Source: Chryseobacterium angstadtii (GTDB lineage: Bacteria; Bacteroidota; Bacteroidia; Flavobacteriales; Weeksellaceae). Taken from it: 64,000 nt of DNA. Below the pieces are notes generated by a model. That model searched no databases. It was not told where the DNA came from and saw only the letters and a list, made by a program, of their open reading frames with translations. Positions 43,873 to 53,657 of the stretch are shown here, one piece after another. The number at the start of each line of letters is the position of its first letter. Positions within the stretch are counted from its first letter, which is position 1. Position numbers and translations under genes: made by a program. Location of the stretch: contig NZ_LFND01000007.1 of assembly GCF_001045465.1 (NCBI RefSeq), positions 1 to 64,000 of the forward strand, read 5' to 3'.

Positions 43873-46716
43873 ATGAAAAATTTTTTACTTACTTTTCTTT
43901 TTTTCTTTGCATCAAGTAATCTGTTATTTGCCCAAAGAGATACAGAACACTGGTTTGCTCCTATGGCAGCAACAAGCACCAACGTTAGCTCTCCTCAGCA
44001 GGCGCTGTATTTTTCAACAGATTCCACTACTCCGTTTCCTGTGGAAATCTACAGCAACAATATCCTGCTCGGAACCGTAACGGTAGCTAAAGGAGCTCCT
44101 CAAACTTTTCAGATCCCTTTAGGAAGTATGGTTACCAGCAATACTTCCGAAATGTTCAAGCCTGTCAATAAAGGATTGTACACAAAAGGGACAAAACCTT
44201 ATTTTGCAACTTACAGGTTTTCCGTAACCAGCCACGGCGAAATTCTTACTTCTAAAGGTAAGGCCGGAATTGGTAAGAAATTCTACGCAGTAGTATCTCC
44301 TATAGAAAATCCTATCGTTTCCTTGAATTTTACATCAGGTATTATGGCGACCGAGGACAATACGGTGGTTACCGTTTCGGATTATTCTCCGGACATCATA
44401 TTCAGCAATGGATGGACAGGTGCTACCAATCCTACTCTTACCTTCACGCTGAACAAAGGCCAATCTTATATTATTGAAGGAACCGGTGATAAAGCCCCCA
44501 ATAAAAATGGTTTTATCGGAGCTAAAATAGAAGCCGACAAACCGATTTCCGTAACCAACGGTAATTTCAACGGCCAGTTTGCGATAATTCCTCCGGGCAG
44601 TTTCTTCGACGGATCTGATATCGTTATGGACCAGTCTGTGCCTACAGACAGATTGGGAAATGAATTTGTTGTTGTAAAAGGAAATGGCGATATCAGTGAG
44701 AGAATGGAAGATGCTCTGATTGTTGCCACCGAAGGCGGAACACAGGTATATATCAACAATGGTGCAACGCCAGCGGTAACCCTTAATGAAGGAGACAGCT
44801 ACAGAGTGAACGCACTGAGCAACACCAATTACATCAATCAGGGTAACGGCCATTACAATATGTACATCAAGACCACAAAAAATGTATATGTCTATCAGCT
44901 ATTGGCAGGTGTTGCCACAAGTAACGCAACAATAGGATTCAACTATATTCCTCCTTTGAACTGTTACCTACCCCGAAAAATTGACGAAATTGGAAACATT
45001 AATATTCTGCCTCCCACAACCAATAACGTAAAACTGAATATCCTGACAGAAACAGGAGCCGCAGTTACGGTAAATGGGGCTACACCTACTGCTGTACAGG
45101 GACCATATCCTGTATCAGGAACCACGTCATGGGTATCGTATTCCGTTCCGAATGTGACAGGAAATGTTACGATCACTTCATCCAAAGCAGTAACTGCAGG
45201 AATTTCCGGAGGAAGCGGTGTTGTAGGGTATGGCGGATATTTTGCAGGCTTTTCCTCAATCCCTGTCATTGCCAAACAGACTGGTGATTGTATTCCCGGA
45301 ATTGTGCTGGAATTAGATGACAGCTTTGATTCTTATCAATGGTACAGAGACAACACCCCTATCCCCGGAGCGGTAACCAATTCTTTCACGCCTACCCAAT
45401 CAGGTGAGTATACCGTAAAGATTACTGTAGGCTCATGCCCTCCTATCGTTACTCCGGTATATAAAGTATACACCTGCCTTACAGAAACTACTCTGAACCA
45501 AACGGTATGTGACGGAGTAAAATTAATTGTACCCACTTTTACCAATTCTACACAATCTGTAGTACCCGGCACTGTAACTATTATTACTCCACCTCTCAAC
45601 GGTAATGCTGTGATAGATCCAGTGACCGGTGTAATCAGCTATGCTCCTGCTTACAATTATATAGGCCCTGACTCTTTTGTTTATAAATTCTGTGGAAACA
45701 ATCCCAACTTTACGGATTGTGAGCTAGTAACCCTGAATTTAACAGTTTCTGAAAGCCCGATTGTAAACAATGCATCTTTAAGAGCTTGTTTTCTGGAAGC
45801 AAATCATGCTACAGGATTATTCAACCTGACCAATGCCGCTGTAACGACGCAGACAGGTGTCACTAAAAAGTACTACCCTTCTCCTACCGATGCGGACAAC
45901 AGTACTAACGAAATTTTAAACCCTACCAACTATACAGCCCCTACAGGAGTTGCTTATGTAAAAGTGATTAATGCTAACGGATGTTACAGAATTGCAGAAG
46001 TCACACTTACCGTTCTTCCGCCTGTACAATCCAGCGTACTTGTCGACAAAATCATTTGTGTAGAAGATAAGACAACACTTGATGCAGGACCTGGATTCAA
46101 TGGCTATGAATGGAGCACGGGTGCTACAACGCAGGCTATCCAGAATGCCGGTGTAGGAACGTATTGGGTAAAACTTAAAACAGGGGACTGTGTCACTCTT
46201 CAGCATGTAAAAGTATATGCTACGGAGCAGCCAGTTGTTTCAAACATAGAAATTTCAAATACCACCGTTACTGTGTATGCAATAGGCGGAACTCCTCCTT
46301 ATTTGTACTCAATTGATAATATTCAATGGCAGACTTCCAATATATTTAAAGATGTAGCCAGAGGAATATCTGCCGTTTATGTAAAGGACAACTACAACTG
46401 TGAGCCTATCAAAGTGGAAATTACCATTCCGAATCTGATTAATGCAATTACTCCGAACGGAGACGGGGTAAACGATGTACTCGATTATTCCCTTTTATCC
46501 GGCAAAAAAAATCTTGAGTTCAGTATTTTTGACCGTTACGGAAGCAAAATATTCCAGGGAGATAAATCCAATGACTACAAATGGGACGGAACTTTAGGCG
46601 GAAGCAAAAAAGTACCTACCGGCAACTATTGGTTTGAGATTCATTGGAATGAGCCCAACGGCAAGCAGATTCCGGTAAAATATACAGGCTGGATCATCGT
46701 TAAAAGCAGAGAATAA
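43873..46716 (+). CDS. IgGFc-binding-like T9SS type B surface protein, paralogue 3
   Basis: 947 residues from the ATG at 43873, which starts a proper signal peptide (M-K-N-F-L-L-T-F-L-F-F-F ... L-F-A-Q). An in-frame TTG at 43807 is upstream of the -7 box TATTTTTG (43842-43849) and is rejected. Domain order is as in paralogue 2: N-terminal module to about 480, Ig-like (D-S-Y-Q-W-Y-R-D-N), cadherin-like (P-P-L-N-G-N-A-V), L-D-A-G-P-G-F-N-G-Y-E-W-S-T-G, and the type B sorting domain at about 855-947 (G-W-I-I-V-K-S-R-E). It is the closest relative of paralogue 2 in the window. Confidence 0.88.
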   Translation: MKNFLLTFLFFFASSNLLFAQRDTEHWFAPMAATSTNVSSPQQALYFSTDSTTPFPVEIYSNNILLGTVTVAKGAPQTFQIPLGSMVTSNTSEMFKPVNKGLYTKGTKPYFATYRFSVTSHGEILTSKGKAGIGKKFYAVVSPIENPIVSLNFTSGIMATEDNTVVTVSDYSPDIIFSNGWTGATNPTLTFTLNKGQSYIIEGTGDKAPNKNGFIGAKIEADKPISVTNGNFNGQFAIIPPGSFFDGSDIVMDQSVPTDRLGNEFVVVKGNGDISERMEDALIVATEGGTQVYINNGATPAVTLNEGDSYRVNALSNTNYINQGNGHYNMYIKTTKNVYVYQLLAGVATSNATIGFNYIPPLNCYLPRKIDEIGNINILPPTTNNVKLNILTETGAAVTVNGATPTAVQGPYPVSGTTSWVSYSVPNVTGNVTITSSKAVTAGISGGSGVVGYGGYFAGFSSIPVIAKQTGDCIPGIVLELDDSFDSYQWYRDNTPIPGAVTNSFTPTQSGEYTVKITVGSCPPIVTPVYKVYTCLTETTLNQTVCDGVKLIVPTFTNSTQSVVPGTVTIITPPLNGNAVIDPVTGVISYAPAYNYIGPDSFVYKFCGNNPNFTDCELVTLNLTVSESPIVNNASLRACFLEANHATGLFNLTNAAVTTQTGVTKKYYPSPTDADNSTNEILNPTNYTAPTGVAYVKVINANGCYRIAEVTLTVLPPVQSSVLVDKIICVEDKTTLDAGPGFNGYEWSTGATTQAIQNAGVGTYWVKLKTGDCVTLQHVKVYATEQPVVSNIEISNTTVTVYAIGGTPPYLYSIDNIQWQTSNIFKDVARGISAVYVKDNYNCEPIKVEITIPNLINAITPNGDGVNDVLDYSLLSGKKNLEFSIFDRYGSKIFQGDKSNDYKWDGTLGGSKKVPTGNYWFEIHWNEPNGKQIPVKYTGWIIVKSRE

Positions 46717-46738
46717 TAATCTTATCATATCAATTTTA

Positions 46739-46770
46739 CGGCCGCGATTTTTTTATCGCGGTTTTTTTAT
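46739..46770 (+). terminator. Terminator after paralogue 3
   Basis: CCGCGAT and ATCGCGG form a stem with a T-rich loop, followed by seven T residues. The stem is nearly identical to the terminator after paralogue 2, so the duplicated unit included its terminator. Confidence 0.88.
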
Positions 46771-46829
46771 TATTTTTTCAAGCCATGAATACTTTTTATT
46801 ATTAAATTTGTGTTAAACTCAGACCCTGA

Positions 46830-49800
46830 ATGAAGAAAACTCTATCTTTTTTATTTATATTTTGTATTTTCACCTTTACCTTTGCCCAGCTGGACAGAGA
46901 GCATTGGTTTGCTCCTATGATGGACAGGAGCGGAAGTCCGAATCCGTATCAGAAATTATATCTATCTACCAATAGAACGACCCCTTTTCCGGTTAATATT
47001 TACAACAACAATGTCCTTATCGGAACAGTCAACATCAGTAAAAACAGTCCCCAGAAATTTGATGTATTAAGAAGTTACATCATCACTACTGATCAGGCAG
47101 ATTTGTTCACTCCTACCACGAAAGGATTATATCTCAAAGCTGAATTTCCTTTTTATGCCAATCTTAGATTTTCTGTGTTTAATCATGCGGAAATCATCAC
47201 TTCAAAAGGAATACCTTCCACGGGGAAAAACTTTCATGTTGCCAATGTACCCATTAGTGTCAACAACGGAATTTTAAATTTTATGGCCAGCGTTCTGGCT
47301 ACAGAAGACAATACCACAGTAACCGTAAGCGGCTATAAACCAACGGTACAGTTCTCGAACGGAACAACCGGAGCCGCAAACCCTAATATGACCTTCACCC
47401 TCAATAAAGGGCAATCTTATATCATAGATGGCAGAGGCAACATTGCAGACAATTTTGATGGTTTCATAGGGGCTAAAGTCACAGCCAATAAACCCGTCAA
47501 TGTTACCAATGGAAATTTCAACGGTCAGTATGCCGGAGATTATCCTACGAGCTCTGATATTTTAATGGATCAGGCTGTTCCTGTGGAAAGACTGGGAACA
47601 GAATTCGCGCTTGTAAAAGGAAACGGGAGCATCGGATCTAATATGGAAGGTGCCATTATCATTGCTACAGAGGATAATACCCAGATTTTTGTTAACGATG
47701 AAATTCCTCCTCTTACAACTTTAAATACCGGACAATATTTCGTTGTTCCCGACTCTAAATATAAATTGCAGGGGGGAACTCATTATAACCTCTATTTAAG
47801 AACTACCAAGAATGCTTACGTTTATCAGGTTCTTGCCGGAGATTCTGCTTCGGGAAGTGAAGTAGCCACAGGAGGATTCAATTTTATTCCTGCCCTCAAC
47901 TGTTATCTTCCCAAACAAATCAATGAATTGGGTCTCATCAATGAAAACTTTGTTCATTCCAATATCAATCCCGGTGGAATCCTGAATATTCCCACCAAGC
48001 TCAATCTTATTACGCAAAGAGGCGCGAATGTTACAGTCAACGGAGGTGTTCCGCCCGCTGCAACAGGACCGTTCAATATGACAGGAACCACCAATTGGGT
48101 TACTTATGGAATTCCCAATGTAACCGGAACCATCACTGTAGTTTCGGATAAAGCCATTACCGCAGGGATCAATGCGGGAAGTGATGCGGTGGGATACGGA
48201 GGTTTTTTTGCCGGTTTTCCCACACAGCCTGTTATTTTAAGATCAGGAGGAGACTGTGTTCCGGGCATTGTACTTACGGTTGACCCGATTATTTATGATA
48301 CCTATCAATGGTTTGTGAACGGAAACATCATTCCGGGAGCCAACGGATCATCCATAACGCCTACGCAGTCCGGATTTTATACCTGCTCAGTAACTATGGG
48401 AAGCTGCGCACCTTTGGTTACGGAACAGTTTAAAGTTCTTAACTGTACCAAACTAAGTACAGCTACCTATCCTGTTTGTGCCACGCAGACCATCACGCCT
48501 GCATTCAGCAGCTCTGCCCAAACCCCGGTACCTGCTACCGTAGCTATTGTTACAGCTCCTACACTGGGAACCGCAGTAATAAATCCTGCAACCGGCATTA
48601 TCACCTATACGGTTACAAACCCGGGAACCGCCGGAACGGATACCTTCAGCTATACATTCTGTGGGAATGATCCTGTCTTTACAGATTGTGAAACCGTAAC
48701 TGTTACCATTAATATCCAATCCATTACAGTCAACAATGTTACTTTAAAGGCCTGTAATATTAATGGTCAGGGTACATTTGACCTTACTACAGCCAATGTA
48801 ACCAACAATAATCCGGTCACCATTACTTATTATCCTACCCTGATAGATGCCCAGACGGAAAATGCGGCTGCACTTATTACCAATTCCAATGCCTATAATG
48901 CTCCGGATGGGACTATTGTGTTTGCTGTTGTGAAAAATAGCTTAGGATGTAAAAGTATTGCTCAGATTACCCTTTCATTATACAACCTTGCGATTGTACT
49001 GAATAACTATAACGGTGTTTTCTGTGATGATAATATGGATGGAACCGTTACGGTGATATTGTCCAATATAACAGGTATTGTTCTTAATAATCCGGGATAT
49101 TTTACCAATGTAAGATACTATGCCACACTGGCTGATGCCAACGCAGGCAATGCCAATACGCTGCCTAACAACTGGAGCTACAACGCTGCTACGACTATTT
49201 TTATCCGGGTAGAATCTCCGGATGGCTGTGCTGTTGTTGTACGACCTTTACAGTTCAGTATCGGGCCCCGAATTCCTTTAATCACAAATGCCGCAGTCAC
49301 CAATGCATGTGATGATGATCTGGATGGAATAAAAGCCGTTAACCTCGCCCAATTCATCCCGCAGTTTACAGCAGACCCGAATGTAACCTACACCTTCCAT
49401 ATAAGTTTAGCTGACGCACAAAACGACAGCAACGCCATAGCCGCAACAGCGAATATTACAGGAACACAGACTTATTACATCCGGTTTGAGAAAAACGGAG
49501 TCTGTCCGGAAGTAGGATCCATCAGAATTACCGTTAAAACGCCTAAAAAATCAGACATATTAAAAGATCAGATCATTTGTCCTAAAGCAACTACCAATCT
49601 GGATGCAGGTCCGGGATTTGAAAACTATCTGTGGAGTACCGGAGCAGCTACCCCTGCCATTACGAATGTCCCGGTAGGCAGCTATTGGGTAGATCTTACC
49701 TTCAACGGCTGTGTTTACAGACAGTATGTGAACGTTACAGAATCACCGCTTCCAGTCATCAGCTCTATTGAGATCAACGGATCTACAGTAACAATAGGAG

Positions 49801-50228
49801 CAAGCGGCGGAACACCTCCTTATGAATATTCCCTGGATGGCGTCAACTGGCAGACTTCGAATGTCTTCAACAATCTGACGAGAGGAAGGTACAAAGTATT
49901 TGTACGCGATTCTAAACTGTGTGACGAAGTAACAAGAGAATTTGCCATCATTAACCTGATTAATACCATCACCCCAAATCTTGACGGACACAATGAACAG
50001 ATTGATTATTCTGCTTTAATGACCAATACCAATCTGGAATTCAGAATATTTGACAGATACGGTGCGGAAATTTTCAGAGGAAGCCCGGAAAACCGATTTA
50101 CCTGGAACGGAAGAGTAGGCGGAAGACCTGTTTCTACAGCTACTTATTGGTATTTCATCAGCTGGACAGAGTACGGAACTTCTACTTCTGTAAAATACTC
50201 TAGCTGGCTGTTGGTAAAAAACAAATAA
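46830..50228 (+). CDS. Giant IgGFc-binding-like T9SS type B surface protein, paralogue 4
   Basis: 1132 residues. Signal peptide ends T-F-A-Q (about 20). The modules match paralogue 1: N-terminal IgGFc-like region (D-R-E-H-W-F-A-P-M), Ig-like (Y-D-T-Y-Q-W-F-V-N-G), a cadherin-like repeat, two acidic modules with F-C-D-D-N-M-D-G and A-C-D-D-D-L-D-G, and L-D-A-G-P-G-F-E-N-Y-L-W-S. The type B sorting domain is at about 1041-1132, ending S-S-W-L-L-V-K-N-K. The acidic D-x-D-x-D-G-like sites could bind calcium. No terminator is seen after it; the next gene starts 160 bases on with its own -7 box. Confidence 0.88.
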   Translation: MKKTLSFLFIFCIFTFTFAQLDREHWFAPMMDRSGSPNPYQKLYLSTNRTTPFPVNIYNNNVLIGTVNISKNSPQKFDVLRSYIITTDQADLFTPTTKGLYLKAEFPFYANLRFSVFNHAEIITSKGIPSTGKNFHVANVPISVNNGILNFMASVLATEDNTTVTVSGYKPTVQFSNGTTGAANPNMTFTLNKGQSYIIDGRGNIADNFDGFIGAKVTANKPVNVTNGNFNGQYAGDYPTSSDILMDQAVPVERLGTEFALVKGNGSIGSNMEGAIIIATEDNTQIFVNDEIPPLTTLNTGQYFVVPDSKYKLQGGTHYNLYLRTTKNAYVYQVLAGDSASGSEVATGGFNFIPALNCYLPKQINELGLINENFVHSNINPGGILNIPTKLNLITQRGANVTVNGGVPPAATGPFNMTGTTNWVTYGIPNVTGTITVVSDKAITAGINAGSDAVGYGGFFAGFPTQPVILRSGGDCVPGIVLTVDPIIYDTYQWFVNGNIIPGANGSSITPTQSGFYTCSVTMGSCAPLVTEQFKVLNCTKLSTATYPVCATQTITPAFSSSAQTPVPATVAIVTAPTLGTAVINPATGIITYTVTNPGTAGTDTFSYTFCGNDPVFTDCETVTVTINIQSITVNNVTLKACNINGQGTFDLTTANVTNNNPVTITYYPTLIDAQTENAAALITNSNAYNAPDGTIVFAVVKNSLGCKSIAQITLSLYNLAIVLNNYNGVFCDDNMDGTVTVILSNITGIVLNNPGYFTNVRYYATLADANAGNANTLPNNWSYNAATTIFIRVESPDGCAVVVRPLQFSIGPRIPLITNAAVTNACDDDLDGIKAVNLAQFIPQFTADPNVTYTFHISLADAQNDSNAIAATANITGTQTYYIRFEKNGVCPEVGSIRITVKTPKKSDILKDQIICPKATTNLDAGPGFENYLWSTGAATPAITNVPVGSYWVDLTFNGCVYRQYVNVTESPLPVISSIEINGSTVTIGASGGTPPYEYSLDGVNWQTSNVFNNLTRGRYKVFVRDSKLCDEVTREFAIINLINTITPNLDGHNEQIDYSALMTNTNLEFRIFDRYGAEIFRGSPENRFTWNGRVGGRPVSTATYWYFISWTEYGTSTSVKYSSWLLVKNK

Positions 50229-50370
50229 GGCATATTATCGGTTAAAAATTCGCCGTATCTTTCTTATTAATGTAAGTTTATAACATTCATTAACAGTTTA
50301 GTATTAAAGTTTAATATAACTTTAACCTGTGATTATGATCTTAATAGGCATGAATTGCTGTATTTCTACG

Positions 50371-50378
50371 TAATTTTG
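50371..50378 (+). promoter_or_regulatory. -7 box of the CarboxypepD_reg-like gene
   Basis: TAATTTTG, 10 bases before the ATG at 50389. Confidence 0.45.
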
Positions 50379-50388
50379 CCCTAATTAT

Positions 50389-51177
50389 ATGAAGAAGCTA
50401 ATTACCCTTTTGATGCTGGTTTTTCTGGTGAAAATCAGTGCACAGATATACTCCGGAGAGGTATTTTTAAGAGACAACTCAATCCTGTATCTCAATCAGG
50501 TTTATGTGACCAATCTGAATACCCAGAAAACTGTACTTACCGATTATAACGGGAGCTACAATATTCCTGCCGCTGCGGGTGATGTTATTCGTTTTACCTC
50601 TATTGTAACGGAGCGAAAAGACGTGAAACTTACGCCCCAAATGATGCAGCAGAAAAATTTAATTGAATTAAAAATTGCGTATTATGAAATTCAGGAAATT
50701 GTTCTGACCAGATTCAAACCTACCGGAAATCTAAGGTATGACGTTAATTCCATAAGAAAAGAAGATAAAGGACTTGCCATAAAAAAAGTAATCGGGCTGC
50801 CTGAACCTAAAGGAGACGGAACTTCGCCGGAACTTCCTGTAGCAGGATTAAGAGATGGCGGGCTTACCTTCAGCTTAGAGAGTATTTACGATATTCTTTC
50901 GGGCGACAGAAAGAAAAAGCAAAGGTATATGGCTTATGAAAGGATGAACAATTCTGTGACGCAGATTAAAAATTATATGGGGAAAGATTATTTCACCAAG
51001 TTCAAAATCCCGGAAAACCTGATTGATAATTTCCTTCAGTTCGTTTATACTTCAGAAAACATTGAAGCTTATGTGCTGGCCGGCAATTTTGAAGCCATCA
51101 AAATACCGATAGAAAAATACCTTCCTATTTATCAGAAAAGGCTCAAAACTTCGAATCTACAGGAGATCGTAAAATAG
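50389..51177 (+). CDS. Secreted carboxypeptidase-regulatory-like protein
   Basis: 262 residues. Signal peptide to about residue 19 (K-I-S-A-Q). A carboxypeptidase-regulatory-like beta-sandwich follows (about 20-110: V-T-N-L-N-T-Q-K-T-V-L-T-D-Y-N-G-S-Y-N-I-P-A, G-D-V-I-R-F-T). The C-terminal half is helical and resembles short Bacteroidetes proteins with this domain but no TonB-dependent barrel. No T9SS domain, so it probably stays in the periplasm or at the outer membrane. It follows the adhesin array in the same direction and may assist its cargo. Confidence 0.8.
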   Translation: MKKLITLLMLVFLVKISAQIYSGEVFLRDNSILYLNQVYVTNLNTQKTVLTDYNGSYNIPAAAGDVIRFTSIVTERKDVKLTPQMMQQKNLIELKIAYYEIQEIVLTRFKPTGNLRYDVNSIRKEDKGLAIKKVIGLPEPKGDGTSPELPVAGLRDGGLTFSLESIYDILSGDRKKKQRYMAYERMNNSVTQIKNYMGKDYFTKFKIPENLIDNFLQFVYTSENIEAYVLAGNFEAIKIPIEKYLPIYQKRLKTSNLQEIVK

Positions 51178-51202
51178 TTTTTTCGATATTAAAAACCTTC
51201 AA

Positions 51203-51247
51203 AGACATGTATACCATTCAAAATTTATAGTATACATGTCTTTTTTT
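51203..51247 (+). terminator. Terminator after the CarboxypepD_reg-like gene
   Basis: GACATGTATAC and GTATACATGTC form a perfect 11-bp stem around a 15-base loop, followed by seven T residues. Confidence 0.9.
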
Positions 51248-51384
51248 ATTTAAAATATTCTTAAATTTCATATCACAAACAAGTGTTTAAAATAAAACCA
51301 TAAGTATCCCGTTATTTAGAGGAAAAAACTAATTGCCAAACACCAATTAAGAAAGAACACCAACTTTTACTTAATATTTTGTCA

Positions 51385-52158
51385 ATGAAAAAAATATTTT
51401 TACTTTTTGCTTCCATATTGTTTTGTAGCCTGTCTGCCCAAAAAAAGGGAAAAGACTACAGTAATATTTTAAAAAGCAAAAACATCTACGAAATCAATGC
51501 TTTTCTAAGAGATGCTCATCCTGACGACCCCCGCAGATCTGTATTGAAGCCCCGGGTAATGGAAATGATGACAGCTTACATCAAGGATGCCCACCCGGCG
51601 GATCAAAAGGTAAAAGACATGCAGGAAATGCTCGCTTTACTGAAAAGAAGACCTTCTACAAAGATCAGCTTTGATGAAATGAACGCCATTATCAAACAGA
51701 AACAAATCGCCAAATACAAGGCAGAACTCGCTGCCAAGAAGTCTACCGCAGTCTATACTCCAAGTAATGCCCAAAATACTTTTGTTGTGAATACAACGGC
51801 CAATGCAGCTATTCCTAATGCAGAAGCAGAAGAATTTAATATGCTGATGGCTGTAAATCCTGTAGAACATCAAAACAAAACCGTAAAAATTTTAAATTCA
51901 TTATTCGATAATGATCCCAACAGCAAGGAAAGTATCGTTCTTATTCAGAATAAATCGGACTGCAATATCATTGTAAGGATGGAAGGCGTGGGAACCACCA
52001 AATACCGGCTTGCCGTTCCTGCTCATGATGAGAGCTCCATTGTAATAGATAAGGGACAGTATCTTTTCACCAGTCTGGTGTGTGGCGCGCAGTATGCTTC
52101 GCAAAAAACAATTCAGAAGGCAATTATGGTAGCGCTGGGCAGTTCTGCAGCTCCATAA
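51385..52158 (+). CDS. Secreted two-cysteine family protein B (possibly DUF6759)
   Basis: 257 residues from the ATG at 51385 (the in-frame TTG at 51379 adds two residues before a good signal peptide and is rejected). Signal peptide to about 18 (S-L-S-A-Q). N-terminal repeat-like helices I-N-A-F-L-R-D-A-H-P-D-D-P-R-R-S-V-L-K-P are shared with protein C. The C-terminal two-cysteine domain has N-K-S-D-C-N-I-I-V-R-M-E-G and D-K-G-Q-Y-L-F-T-S-L-V-C-G-A-Q-Y. Function unknown. Confidence 0.72.
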   Translation: MKKIFLLFASILFCSLSAQKKGKDYSNILKSKNIYEINAFLRDAHPDDPRRSVLKPRVMEMMTAYIKDAHPADQKVKDMQEMLALLKRRPSTKISFDEMNAIIKQKQIAKYKAELAAKKSTAVYTPSNAQNTFVVNTTANAAIPNAEAEEFNMLMAVNPVEHQNKTVKILNSLFDNDPNSKESIVLIQNKSDCNIIVRMEGVGTTKYRLAVPAHDESSIVIDKGQYLFTSLVCGAQYASQKTIQKAIMVALGSSAAP

Positions 52159-52227
52159 ACGTTCTATAAATATACTCAGTACATGTCTTTTATACGTAAA
52201 AGGCAAGGTAATCTATATAAAATTTGC

Positions 52228-52235
52228 TATTTTTG
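52228..52235 (+). promoter_or_regulatory. trmB -7 box
   Basis: TATTTTTG, 21 bases before the ATG at 52257. A TTG at 52224 is upstream of the box and is rejected as a start codon. Confidence 0.55.
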
Positions 52236-52256
52236 CGGGATTTTATAAATGACTCG

Positions 52257-52934
52257 ATGGGCAAAAATAAATTAGCAAGATTCGCAGAAAACAAGATTTT
52301 ACCAAACGTAATTCAGCCAACCAGAGAAGATGCGCTGAACGGCTTTCCGCTTAAAGGAAAATGGAGAGAGGAATTCTTTAAGAACGATCATCCAATCGTA
52401 TTGGAATTAGGCTGTGGAAAGGGTGAATATTCTGTAGGACTTGCGAAAACATTTCCTGAAAAAAACTTCATCGGGATAGATATTAAAGGAGCCAGATTCT
52501 GGTTCGGAGCTAAAGAAGCTGTTGAAAACGGTATGAATAATGTGGCATTCCTGAGATCACAGATCGAACTGGTAGATCATTTTTTTGCAGAAAATGAAGT
52601 AGATGAAATATGGATCACTTTCCCTGACCCACAGATTAAATACAAGCGTACCAAGCACAGACTTACCCATCCTGACTTTTTAGCCCGTTATAAAAAATTC
52701 CTGAAGCCGGGCGGAATCATCCATTTAAAAACAGATTCTGAATTCCTGCACGGATACACACTGGGTTATTTACAAGGAGCAGGACATGAAATTATTACGG
52801 CTCACCATGATATTTACGGCGCTCCGGAATACGATCCGAACACAGAACACCTGAGAGATATAAAAACATACTACGAAGAGCTCTTCTCAGCCAAAGGAAA
52901 AACGATTACTTATATAAAATTCCGCATAAGCTAA
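52257..52934 (+). CDS. trmB: tRNA (guanine(46)-N7)-methyltransferase
   Basis: 225 residues, start M-G-K-N-K-L-A-R-F-A-E-N. SAM-binding motif L-E-L-G-C-G-K-G-E-Y-S-V near residue 47, the TrmB signature G-I-D-I-K-G-A-R, and I-T-F-P-D-P-Q-I-K-Y-K-R-T-K-H-R-L near residue 125, which contains the catalytic Asp. It forms m7G at position 46 of the tRNA variable loop. It sits between two members of the secreted two-cysteine family, and protein C begins 16 bases after its stop, so that gene may be co-transcribed. Confidence 0.95.
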   Translation: MGKNKLARFAENKILPNVIQPTREDALNGFPLKGKWREEFFKNDHPIVLELGCGKGEYSVGLAKTFPEKNFIGIDIKGARFWFGAKEAVENGMNNVAFLRSQIELVDHFFAENEVDEIWITFPDPQIKYKRTKHRLTHPDFLARYKKFLKPGGIIHLKTDSEFLHGYTLGYLQGAGHEIITAHHDIYGAPEYDPNTEHLRDIKTYYEELFSAKGKTITYIKFRIS

Positions 52935-52950
52935 TGACATAAACACCTTG

Positions 52951-53646
52951 ATGAAAAAAAAATTAACGACCTTTCTCTTCATTTTCCTGATTTCGGGTTT
53001 CGCTACTGCGCAGAAAAACAGCAAAGAAATTCTAAAAAGCACCAATATCAGGGAAATTGAAGACTATCTCAAAAATGCACATCCCGAAGATCCTAAAAGA
53101 AGCGTACTGAAGCCCAAGCTTATCGCTCTTAAAAATGCTGAATGGACAAAAGGAGCCGCAAAAGCCAAACCTATGGAGGCCAGACCCGTTATGACGGATA
53201 TCCCCAAGAGGTTTATGAAGAATTCCAATTCCGATGATGCAGAAGAGTTTAAAAGACTTCTCGCGGAAACGTCTGATCAGCATAAAGAAAAAACAGTGAA
53301 GCTTCTGAACGCCATGTTTGATGAAGACATCACCCGAAAGGAGGCAGTTCTGCTGTTTAGAAATAATTCGGACTGCAATATCATTCTGAAAATTGAAGGC
53401 AAGGATTTTTATAACCTGGCTGTTCCGGCCCATGGAGAAAACTTTATCGTTCTCAATAAGGGTTCATACACGCTGAACAGCAATGTTTGCGATATTAAAT
53501 ACGCGTCTTCAAAAGACATAAAAAAAAGTATATTTGTAGTGATTGAAAACCCCGGCATACCTAACAAGCCACAACCAGAAAAAGATCTGGCAGAAGGCCA
53601 GAAGGAAAAGGTACCGGCAAAATCAGTAAAAAAGAAAAGATCATAA
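52951..53646 (+). CDS. Secreted two-cysteine family protein C (possibly DUF6759)
   Basis: 231 residues from the ATG at 52951. Signal peptide to about 21 (F-A-T-A-Q). It shares N-I-R-E-I-E-D-Y-L-K-N-A-H-P-E-D-P-K-R-S-V-L-K-P with protein B. The two-cysteine domain has N-N-S-D-C-N-I-I-L-K-I-E-G, then L-A-V-P-A-H-G-E-N and V-C-D-I-K-Y-A-S-S. A Lys/Pro-rich tail follows. Protein D follows after only 11 bases, so C and D form an operon, probably after trmB. Confidence 0.72.
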   Translation: MKKKLTTFLFIFLISGFATAQKNSKEILKSTNIREIEDYLKNAHPEDPKRSVLKPKLIALKNAEWTKGAAKAKPMEARPVMTDIPKRFMKNSNSDDAEEFKRLLAETSDQHKEKTVKLLNAMFDEDITRKEAVLLFRNNSDCNIILKIEGKDFYNLAVPAHGENFIVLNKGSYTLNSNVCDIKYASSKDIKKSIFVVIENPGIPNKPQPEKDLAEGQKEKVPAKSVKKKRS

Positions 53647-53657
53647 AAACAACCGGT

